In this document: one piece after another, positions 1 through 7,649 of the stretch
How the letters are laid out: each line of letters opens with the position of its first letter
How positions within the stretch are numbered: position 1 is the first letter of the stretch
Source: Deltaproteobacteria bacterium
GTDB taxonomy: Bacteria > Desulfobacterota > Syntrophia > Syntrophales > UBA2210
NCBI GenBank assembly: GCA_016935935.1
Contig: JAFGPZ010000163.1
Location: 1 to 10,156 of the forward strand
Length of the DNA: 10,156 nt
Reading direction: 5' to 3'
Position numbers and translations under genes: made by a program
Notes under the pieces: generated by a model
What the model was told of the DNA's origin: nothing
Database searches by the model: none
Seen by the model: only the letters and a program-made list of their open reading frames with translations

Positions 1-1106
1 GTAAGTAATCCATATGTTGATCCAAGAATACTTCTGCCAAATCTATCAGACACCATGATAGGCATCAAAGTGGAAGTTGATGCGTAACCAAATCCGAATA
101 TGAGGGCAAAGGTATATAACAACGCTATTGATGAATCCATATTAAGCAATAGAAGCATTCCTGCAGCCATCAGCAGTGAGCCGATTGATGCTGCATATTT
201 AGGGTCTTTGATGTTGTCACATAGCCAGCCGAAGAAAAACCTTCCGCATAGACTGGCGATCCCGATAATTCCAAGAGAGGATGCAGCCGCAACTTTTTCT
301 ATGTTGTTATTGACTGAAAAGCTTACTAAATGGACAAATACCATTAATTCTGCCACTGCACCTATACTGAAGCAAAAAGACATAATCCAGAAAACCGGAT
401 TTTTTAACACGTCTGACAAAGGGATGGCAGTCTCTGCGTTAAAAGGAATGATATTTTTAAGGTCTCCAATTTTTTGTCCTCTTCCATCTGGAGAAAGTCC
501 ATAATCTTCGGGTTTGGACTTCTTCATGAAGGTCTGTGATATCAGAGCCGATGCAATAAGAAGGACTATGCCGAAAAATACAAAGCCCTTGGACCAGTGG
601 TAGTTTTTTACAATATAGCCTGCTATGGGAGTGAATAACATCGTTCCGAAAGCCACACCCATTGTTGTAATTCCGATAGCAGTTCCCCTTCTCTTAACAA
701 ACCACTTGCCGACAGAAGAACTTGTTACCACCACCCCCATACAAGCCGACCCCAGACCACATAAGATTCCATATGAAAGGTAAAATTGCACGGGCGTTTG
801 TGCCATGCTCGTCAGGAAAAACCCCATTGAGGCAGTGACCGCTCCGATCATGATAATCCATTTTGGCGGCATTCTATCAACTAACCTGCCACTGAGTATG
901 CCTCCTATGGCGTACATCAGTATATTTATAGATGCTCCGAGGGAGATGGTTGACATAGGCCAGTGGTATTCGGTAAACATGGGTTTAACGAAAACACCGA
1001 AAGAGTATCTGGAACCGTATGTAATGCTGAGAAGTAAAAATCCTCCAAAGACAACATACCATCCCCAAAATATCTTTGTGCGATCTCTCACGAAAAGATT
1101 CTTCAC
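1..1106 (-). CDS. MFS transporter, oxalate/formate antiporter or monocarboxylate-type (3' end cut off by window edge)
   Basis: Partial gene, 368 codons read without a stop from GTG at 1104-1106 to the left edge. It encodes a polytopic inner-membrane protein. About ten hydrophobic segments are visible, near residues 13-35, 54-74, 83-101, 107-128, 140-163, 172-193, 237-258, 274-295, 304-321 and 327-350; the last one or two helices lie outside. The loop after helix 2 carries the MFS signature GRLVDRMPPK (73-82). The opening IFWGWYVVFGGFL is typical of the OFA/monocarboxylate branch (TC 2.A.1.11 or 2.A.1.13). GTG 1106 is the only plausible start, because an in-frame TAA (the stop of the upstream gene) lies only six bases before it. 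AGGGA sits about 12 bases upstream. It is therefore co-transcribed with the epimerase gene before it. The substrate cannot be read from sequence; lactate or another monocarboxylate would fit the nearby dehydrogenase genes. The gene looks AT-richer than its neighbours. Confidence 0.82.
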   Translation of the reverse strand, partial: MKNLFVRDRTKIFWGWYVVFGGFLLLSITYGSRYSFGVFVKPMFTEYHWPMSTISLGASINILMYAIGGILSGRLVDRMPPKWIIMIGAVTASMGFFLTSMAQTPVQFYLSYGILCGLGSACMGVVVTSSSVGKWFVKRRGTAIGITTMGVAFGTMLFTPIAGYIVKNYHWSKGFVFFGIVLLIASALISQTFMKKSKPEDYGLSPDGRGQKIGDLKNIIPFNAETAIPLSDVLKNPVFWIMSFCFSIGAVAELMVFVHLVSFSVNNNIEKVAAASSLGIIGIASLCGRFFFGWLCDNIKDPKYAASIGSLLMAAGMLLLLNMDSSIALLYTFALIFGFGYASTSTLMPIMVSDRFGRSILGSTYGLL

Positions 1107-1112
1107 TTTTGA

Positions 1113-2024
1113 TTATTTCCCTAGGATATTCCTGAGAGCACCTTCCAGCGTGGGAAAGGTGAAGGTGAATTCCTGTTGGGTCAGTGTTTGAGGGTATGCT
1201 CGCTGACCCTTCAGGAGGACATCTCCCATTTCACCAAGGATCATTTTAACGAAAAATGACGAGACAGGTGGCAGGAATGTTGGTTTGCCCATGACCTTTC
1301 CCAGCATTGCCGTCATGTCCTTGTTGCGGACCGGGTTGGGCGCCACGCAGTTGACGGGGCCACTGATATCTTTTTTCTCAAGCAGGAAGAGAAAGATATC
1401 GGCGAGATCATCCTCATGAATCCACGATAACCACTGTTTTCCTGTCCCCAATGTGCTTCCCATCCAGAGTTTGAAGGCTGGTGTCATCTTTCCCAGAGCT
1501 CCCCCCTTTTTGCCGAGGACGATACCAAAACGACAGAGTACGACGCGTACACCGAAATCTTCTGCCTTTCGGGCTGTCATCTCCCAGTCGGCAGCCAGTG
1601 TCGCGAGAAAATCCATGCCCGCAGGGGATTGTTCGTAGAGTACCTCATCTTCATGGTATCCGTAATATCCCACAGCTGATGTACTGAGGAGATGTGTTTC
1701 CTTTCCTCTTCGGGGTTTAATTGCCTCCACCAGATTTGCCGTCGTCGCTATACGGCTCTCTTTCAATTCCCTTTTTCGGTTGTCGCTCCAGCGGCTGAAT
1801 ATGGATGCCCCGGCGAGGTTGATAATGGAGTCGTGTTCGGCTACGCTTTCCTGCCATTTTCCGGCTTTCGATGGATCTCCTTCTATATATGCCACGCCCT
1901 CCATAGGCAACTGGCCCTTTTTGATGGATCGGGTCAAAATAGAAACTTCATGTCCTTTGGCCGACAGGGATTTCATCAGCGTTGTCCCAACGAATCCAGT
2001 CCCTCCCGTTATGAAGATCTTCAT
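1113..2024 (-). CDS. TIGR01777-family NAD(P)-binding epimerase-like protein (SDR39U1/YfcH type)
   Basis: A 303-residue atypical short-chain dehydrogenase, the usual length for the TIGR01777 family. The N-terminus has the Rossmann motif GGTGFVG (7-13). NLAGASIFSRWS (69-80) and SAVGYYG (116-122) are family hallmarks in the catalytic region. The C-terminal segment (about 250-300, ending in TLEGALRNIL) matches the DUF1731 domain that closes these proteins. Homologues are cytosolic nucleotide-sugar-epimerase-like enzymes (E. coli YfcH, human SDR39U1) with no firmly established substrate, so I assign none. I chose ATG at 2022-2024 because a strong GGAGG (2032-2036) lies seven bases upstream and the Rossmann strand begins at once; an in-frame ATG at 2051 would add nine residues without a good ribosome site. 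The transporter gene follows six bases after its stop. The 184-base gap upstream suggests its own promoter, separate from the 2-hydroxyacid genes. Confidence 0.88.
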   Translation of the reverse strand: MKIFITGGTGFVGTTLMKSLSAKGHEVSILTRSIKKGQLPMEGVAYIEGDPSKAGKWQESVAEHDSIINLAGASIFSRWSDNRKRELKESRIATTANLVEAIKPRRGKETHLLSTSAVGYYGYHEDEVLYEQSPAGMDFLATLAADWEMTARKAEDFGVRVVLCRFGIVLGKKGGALGKMTPAFKLWMGSTLGTGKQWLSWIHEDDLADIFLFLLEKKDISGPVNCVAPNPVRNKDMTAMLGKVMGKPTFLPPVSSFFVKMILGEMGDVLLKGQRAYPQTLTQQEFTFTFPTLEGALRNILGK

Positions 2025-2123
2025 ACCATTGCCTCCTCTTATAAAAGCCAATCTATAAAGCTTGTTAAACCTTATGAATAAAATTTAAAAAGTAAAGACA
2101 ATAGTGCCCTGTAAAATTAACAA

Positions 2124-2153
2124 GTGGCGGAAGAAGAGTGTCCCCCGCCTCCT
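2124..2153 (-). terminator. Possible hairpin terminator after the 2-hydroxyacid gene cluster
   Basis: GGCGG (2126-2130) and CCGCC (2145-2149) form a five-pair GC stem around a 14-base loop. On the minus strand a few further pairs extend it beyond one mismatch. Downstream on the minus strand the sequence is T-rich but interrupted (TTGTTAATTTT). It sits about 60 bases after the FAD-subunit stop codon and upstream of the epimerase gene, where a terminator would be expected. The large loop and the broken T-tract make this only a weak candidate. Confidence 0.3.
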
Positions 2154-2200
2154 TTTAGCACTTTACATCGTCGAGGTTGCCCTGTTCTTGCTCTTCCTTG

Positions 2201-2222
2201 CCTTGCCATTATTCCGGCAAGG
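2201..2222 (-). repeat. Perfect 7-base inverted repeat spanning the FAD-subunit stop codon
   Basis: CCTTGCC (2201-2207) and GGCAAGG (2216-2222) are exact reverse complements with an eight-base loop that contains the TAA stop (2209-2211). The stem could form in the mRNA at the end of the cluster. No T-run follows, so it is not a canonical terminator. It could protect the 3' end or be chance. Confidence 0.4.
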
Positions 2223-3588
2223 CCTTCCCCGGATTCATGATGCGAAGGGGATCGAATACATGTCTTATCTGCTTCTGCACGTCAAGAGATACAGCATCGA
2301 CGGCGCGCTCCATAAATGGAAGCTTCAGTTTGCCAACCCCGTGTTCTCCGGAAAGGGTGCCACCCAGAGCGAGCGCGGTTTCGAAAATTTCCGCAATCAT
2401 TTTTTCCATTGTCTCACGTTCTTCGGGATTTTTCAGGTCGAAGAGAACATTGGGATGAAGGTTCCCGTCGCCGGCATGACCAAAGATTGCTATCGGAAGA
2501 CCGTACCTGGCGCTTATATCCTTGAGACGTCTGACTGCTTCAGGAACTGCGCTTCGAGGGACGGCAATATCCTCTCCCAGTTTGTTGGGAGACTTTCTGG
2601 CGAGTGCAGCTCCTACGGGGCGCCTCGCGTTCCAGAGATCATTTCGCTCTTTCTCATCTTTGGCGGCCTTTACTCCCCGGGCTCCGTTTTTCCTGCAGAT
2701 CACCTCTATTCTTTCAATTTCTCTGGCTACAGACTCCTCATCTGAGCCGTCCGCTTCGATAATGAGTATTGCCTCCACATCAAGGGGCAGGCCCAGATGC
2801 ATTGCTTCTTCGATGCAGGCGATGGTGGTATCGTCCATGATTTCAAGAGTCACTGGAACAATGCCGGCGGTGAGGATGGCATTCACGGTACGGGATGCAT
2901 CGGCAAGCGACGGAAATTCGGCACGGACAGTGCGGATAACGCTCGGTTTGGCTATAAGTTTCAAACGGGCCTCGGTAATAACGCCCAGAGTGCCTTCTGA
3001 CCCGGTGAAGAGTGATTTCAGGTCATATCCCACAACATCCTTGATTGTTCTTCCACCCGTTTTGAGAATACGGCCGTCGGACAGAACAACAGTAAGAGCG
3101 AGGACGTAATCTCCCGTAACCCCGTACTTGAGACAACGCGGGCCGCCTGCGTTGCAGGCGATATTTCCACCGATTGTTGAATGGCGATTGCTTGAAGGAT
3201 CGGGCGGGTAGTAGAGCCCCTTTTTTTCGACCTCTGCCTGGAGTTCAGCCGTTATAATTCCCGATTCAACCATTACAGTCCCGTTCTCTTCGTCCAGTTC
3301 AATTATTTTGTTCATTTTTGTCATGGTTAGAACGATGCCACCCCCGTATGGAACAGAGGCCCCAGTCATTCCCGAACCCATCCCCCTCGTTACAACGGGG
3401 ATTCTTTCACGACTGGCCAGCTTTAGTATTTCACTTACCTCTTCCGTAGTTTCAGGCAGCACCACTATTTCGGGGCGGCTGTCTTCAAATGTGCCGTCGT
3501 ATCCATACACTGCAAGGTCTTCAGGTGTACTGAGTACACCATCTGCACCGACGATCTTTTTCAGTTCCTTGACTGTTTTCTCTTCCAT
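2209..3588 (-). CDS. FAD-linked 2-hydroxyacid dehydrogenase subunit (D-lactate dehydrogenase/glycolate oxidase GlcD-like)
   Basis: A 459-residue flavoprotein of the GlcD/D-lactate dehydrogenase family (FAD_binding_4 plus FAD-oxidase_C), full length for the family. The FAD-binding half shows RGMGSGMTGASVP (68-80), PPDPSSNRHSTIGGN (128-142) and LFTGSEGTLGVITEARLKL (193-211). The C-terminal half has the metal/substrate motif HAGDGNLHPN (371-380) and SGEHGVGKLK (413-422), and ends in the typical DPLRIMNPGKALP. Family members oxidise D-2-hydroxyacids such as D-lactate, glycolate or D-2-hydroxyglutarate to the 2-oxoacid and pass electrons to a partner Fe-S protein. ATG 3586-3588 lies three bases after the iron-sulfur subunit's stop, which implies translational coupling and a two-subunit enzyme. 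D-lactate is the favoured substrate because a LarA-family racemase is in the same cluster, but glycolate or another 2-hydroxyacid is possible. Confidence 0.92.
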   Translation of the reverse strand: MEEKTVKELKKIVGADGVLSTPEDLAVYGYDGTFEDSRPEIVVLPETTEEVSEILKLASRERIPVVTRGMGSGMTGASVPYGGGIVLTMTKMNKIIELDEENGTVMVESGIITAELQAEVEKKGLYYPPDPSSNRHSTIGGNIACNAGGPRCLKYGVTGDYVLALTVVLSDGRILKTGGRTIKDVVGYDLKSLFTGSEGTLGVITEARLKLIAKPSVIRTVRAEFPSLADASRTVNAILTAGIVPVTLEIMDDTTIACIEEAMHLGLPLDVEAILIIEADGSDEESVAREIERIEVICRKNGARGVKAAKDEKERNDLWNARRPVGAALARKSPNKLGEDIAVPRSAVPEAVRRLKDISARYGLPIAIFGHAGDGNLHPNVLFDLKNPEERETMEKMIAEIFETALALGGTLSGEHGVGKLKLPFMERAVDAVSLDVQKQIRHVFDPLRIMNPGKALPE

Positions 3589-3591
3589 GCC

Positions 3592-4872
3592 TTATTTTCC
3601 TTTCTTGCTGTATGCCTGATCAAGGAGGAGTATGGGGTGGACGACCTTGATGTCTGATCGGTGTCTCCGCACTCCCACATTGAGTTGCATCTGGCATCCG
3701 GGGCATCCCGAGGCAATAATCTCGGCCCCCGTTTCTTTCACGTTTTTCATTTTGCGGTTCAGGACCTTTAGGGATGTTTCATAGTGGGTGATGAGCTGAC
3801 TTCCGGCTGAACCGCAGCACCAGTCGGCATCATTCATCTCTATGAACTCGGCTCCTTCTATCATTTTGATCAGTTCCCGCGGTTCTTTCCACACATTCTG
3901 CCCGCGTCGCAGGTGGCAGGGATCGTGGTAGGTGATACGGGCATCGATGATTCCGTCAGGTTTGATGATGGGAATCTCCATTAGGAATTCACTGATATCG
4001 CGGACCTTGTCGCTGAAGACCTGGGCCCGCTCCGACCACTGGGGATCATCTGAAAGCAGTTTTCCATACTCTTTCAGAGTCGATCCGCAGGTGGCGCAGT
4101 CAGTAATAATATTTTCCACATCTGCCTTTTCAAATAATTCGATGTTGTGCCTTGCCATTGCAAGGACAGTATCCTGACGACCGTATCCCATTGCCGGCAT
4201 TCCACAGCACTGGGTATCGCGTGGCGTTACGACTGTGCAGTTGTTTCTTGTCAGGACTCGGACCGTTGCGGCGCTTTCATCGGCGAACAATAGACTCTGT
4301 GCGCATCCCAGGAAAAAGCCGACTTTTCTTGGATGTTTCCCCTGACCTTCCGTAATCTCCGGGAGTATAGATCGAAGCGGCCTCTGAGGGAGGCGAGGAA
4401 GCATGGCCTCCATGTCCCTGAGCTGCCCAGGCATGAGCCATCGAAGACCCAGTGCATATACAAGTTTCCTGATTCCCAGCATTTGATAGAGGCGCAGAGG
4501 CAGTGTCGCGTTTTCCATGCGTCCCGGATTTGGTAAAAGGCCCGAGAAGATGGCCCCCTTCCATTTCTTGGGGTCAGTCTGTTCCTGAAGATATCTCATT
4601 TCCAGCGCCAGATCAGCGGGACGTATGCCGACGGGGCATATCTGATTGCACGCCAGACAGTCGAAACAGGCATACATCTGTTCATAAAGATTCGGTGTTA
4701 ATGTGAGATCGCCTTCCAGTCCCTTGCGTGCAAGGGCGACTCTGCCTCTGGGAGAGGACGTTTCCGTTAAATATTCCCGATAAGTTGGGCAATTGGAGAG
4801 ACAGAGTCCACAACGTATACAGCTGAGATATTTATTTTCCGAAGGCTTATGAAGATCATTTTTCGGGGCCAT
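3592..4872 (-). CDS. Iron-sulfur subunit of 2-hydroxyacid dehydrogenase (GlcF-like, two 4Fe-4S plus two CCG domains)
   Basis: A 426-residue electron-transfer subunit. Two ferredoxin-type clusters are bound by C18/C21/C24/C28 (CIRCGLCLSNCP) and C69/C72/C75/C79 (CFDCLACNQICP). Two cysteine-rich CCG domains follow. The first has C190, CCGMP at 222-226 and DCATCGSTL at 258-266; the second has C319, WCCGSAG at 351-357 and GCPGC at 389-393. This layout matches GlcF of glycolate oxidase and the Fe-S partners of anaerobic D-lactate dehydrogenases. It would carry electrons from the FAD subunit to a quinone or another membrane acceptor; no membrane helix is visible here. ATG 4870-4872 follows the racemase stop by 23 bases, with only a weak purine-rich ribosome site. 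Having the Fe-S gene before the FAD gene is the reverse of the usual glcD-then-glcF order. Confidence 0.92.
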   Translation of the reverse strand: MAPKNDLHKPSENKYLSCIRCGLCLSNCPTYREYLTETSSPRGRVALARKGLEGDLTLTPNLYEQMYACFDCLACNQICPVGIRPADLALEMRYLQEQTDPKKWKGAIFSGLLPNPGRMENATLPLRLYQMLGIRKLVYALGLRWLMPGQLRDMEAMLPRLPQRPLRSILPEITEGQGKHPRKVGFFLGCAQSLLFADESAATVRVLTRNNCTVVTPRDTQCCGMPAMGYGRQDTVLAMARHNIELFEKADVENIITDCATCGSTLKEYGKLLSDDPQWSERAQVFSDKVRDISEFLMEIPIIKPDGIIDARITYHDPCHLRRGQNVWKEPRELIKMIEGAEFIEMNDADWCCGSAGSQLITHYETSLKVLNRKMKNVKETGAEIIASGCPGCQMQLNVGVRRHRSDIKVVHPILLLDQAYSKKGK

Positions 4873-4895
4873 AGATTTTTCCGTTTCAATCTTTC

Positions 4896-6197
4896 TTATT
4901 TAGTTTCTGTAAGGATAGGTAGTGTCAACAGTGCGTGGGGGACTATAAGAACATCTATGTCAGATCCCATTTTGCGCTCTACGAGCGCCAGGGCATCTTC
5001 CATCGTTCGGGCAGCTATCATCTTACACGACTCTATTATATCCGGGCATTCACTTCCCACGATGACTACCTGAGCCTCTTCCAGAACTTTGGCCATGACA
5101 AAGGCACGCTGTTGCCCCGGAGGATAGCCATTTTTGCGGGCGTCATCGAGTATGTATTGAACGTCCGGCGAGTCGCGCATTGCGTCAAGGAAGCGCTGTT
5201 CTCCCACTCCATCACCGGCGCCCTCTTCGCAACGGGCGGGAATAATAATGTACCCGCCTTTTTTTACAACCGGCGTGGGTGCGAAAAAGAGATAGGATGC
5301 GGCTCGGCTGGCCTGATAAAGATTGGCATCCTTGGGGAAGCCCACACCTCCGATGGCGACATCGTACTGTTTGACGATGGGGACTTCAAAGACCGACCGG
5401 GCAAAGGACACCAGTTCGCGAAATGCGGTATCCGGCTCACCTGCCGCAACCTTTAGTATGCGTTTGTTGTCGTCCATTACGACATTGATAATAAAACGGA
5501 GGCCTACGCGCTGTGCCGCTTCAGTAATCGCTTCATGGAAGGGATTGCCTTCGATACATCCAAGCCTCGTGCCTGGATGTTCGGCGAATACAGGCCCGTG
5601 CGTGTGTGCGATCAGCGCCTCACCGGCAGCTCCTACAGCCGCCGTTTTCCTTCCTCCTGAATAACCTGCGTACTGATGCGGTTCTACAATACCTGTAGCT
5701 ATTACAAGGTCTGCCGTAACGGCAGCCCGGTGAGCCGTAACGGGGACTCCGCCCAGAGTAAAGCCCAGATCAACCAGCATTTCCTGGTTGCGAGGTTCAT
5801 TGTCTATTACGTTGTATCGGGTTACCACATCCTTTCCCAGCTTGAAGATTTTTTCTTCATAAGTCGAAGGTCTGTGCATGCCGATACCGCAGAGAAGGGT
5901 GATGTCCCTGTCGCGAACACCGGCCCTTTCCAGTTCTCTGAGCATTGCAGGAACAAGTAAGTGTTCTGGACAGGATCTGGTTATATCTGTAAAGATTATG
6001 CAGACACTGTCACCTGTATGTGCCATCTTGCTGAGCGATGGTGTGCCTGTCGGTCTTGCCAGGGCTTCACCTATTGCAGACTCCACGTCGGTGACAGGTT
6101 CAAAGGTTTTTGAAACCGCTACATCTCCACGCATGCCGGCGGGCAGGTCGAAAGAGATGTCTCCCTTACTATAGAGGACACTGTATTTTTGTTTCAT
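4896..6197 (-). CDS. larA: LarA-family nickel-pincer 2-hydroxyacid racemase (lactate racemase-like)
   Basis: A 433-residue member of the LarA family (N-terminal DUF2088 plus C-terminal domain). LarA racemises lactate using a nickel pincer nucleotide made by LarB, LarC and LarE. The key residues are all present, at positions I recall as the same in Lactiplantibacillus LarA. H108 lies in GMHRP, and H174 in EPHQYAGYSGG. K184 in GGRK is the cofactor-attachment lysine, and H200 in IAHTH is the nickel ligand. TDITR (70-74) fits the conserved DxTR loop. The start at 6197 matches the usual short N-terminal strand, but I see no Shine-Dalgarno sequence before it. It is the first gene of the racemase, Fe-S subunit and FAD subunit cluster, where it could feed L-lactate into a D-specific dehydrogenase. 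LarA homologues can act on other 2-hydroxyacids, so lactate is inferred. The LarB, LarC and LarE maturation genes are not in this window. Confidence 0.87.
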   Translation of the reverse strand: MKQKYSVLYSKGDISFDLPAGMRGDVAVSKTFEPVTDVESAIGEALARPTGTPSLSKMAHTGDSVCIIFTDITRSCPEHLLVPAMLRELERAGVRDRDITLLCGIGMHRPSTYEEKIFKLGKDVVTRYNVIDNEPRNQEMLVDLGFTLGGVPVTAHRAAVTADLVIATGIVEPHQYAGYSGGRKTAAVGAAGEALIAHTHGPVFAEHPGTRLGCIEGNPFHEAITEAAQRVGLRFIINVVMDDNKRILKVAAGEPDTAFRELVSFARSVFEVPIVKQYDVAIGGVGFPKDANLYQASRAASYLFFAPTPVVKKGGYIIIPARCEEGAGDGVGEQRFLDAMRDSPDVQYILDDARKNGYPPGQQRAFVMAKVLEEAQVVIVGSECPDIIESCKMIAARTMEDALALVERKMGSDIDVLIVPHALLTLPILTETK

Positions 6198-6227
6198 AAT
6201 ATTGTCGATAAAAAACTTTTTCTTTTA

Positions 6228-6256
6228 TAGATAGTAACTAAAAGGGGCGGTGTCAA
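6228..6256 (-). promoter_or_regulatory. Candidate promoter for the racemase cluster
   Basis: On the minus strand a perfect TTGACA (6251-6256) is followed after 17 bases by TATCTA (6228-6233), a weak -10; TATAAA at 6224-6229 is an alternative with too long a spacer. The -35 lies entirely in the loop of the enolase terminator hairpin, about 55 bases before the racemase ATG. The match may be coincidental. Confidence 0.3.
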
Positions 6257-6266
6257 ACCCGCCCCC
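6240..6266 (-). terminator. Rho-independent-type terminator after enolase
   Basis: On the minus strand, 15 bases after the enolase stop, GGGGCGG (6259-6265) pairs perfectly with CCGCCCC (6244-6250) around an eight-base loop, followed by TTTT (6240-6243). The GC-rich stem is strong but the T-run is short, so some read-through into the racemase gene is possible. Confidence 0.7.
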
Positions 6267-6280
6267 TGATTCACTCTTTT

Positions 6281-7588
<1,308 letters not shown>

Positions 7589-7611
7589 TTAAGATTCAAA
7601 ACCCGTCTTCC

Positions 7612-7638
7612 TATATACCCATGCCCAATAATTTTCAA
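7612..7638 (-). promoter_or_regulatory. Weak promoter candidate upstream of enolase
   Basis: On the minus strand TTGAAA (7633-7638) is followed after 15 bases by TATATA (7612-7617), about 48 bases before the enolase start. The spacer is short. No terminator separates the DUF4384 gene from enolase, so enolase may also be read from upstream. Confidence 0.3.
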
Positions 7639-7649
7639 GGCAACCTTTT

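Noticed and set aside
805..1191. Plus-strand open frames at 100-504 and 805-1191.
   Set aside because: They lie antisense to a clear MFS transporter whose helices and signature loop are readable on the minus strand; neither has a recognisable domain or ribosome site.
2104..2745. A 213-codon open frame on the plus strand, antisense to the FAD-subunit gene.
   Set aside because: The opposite strand carries an unmistakable GlcD-like protein over most of the span; the plus-strand product matches no family I know and looks like a shadow of a GC-balanced gene.
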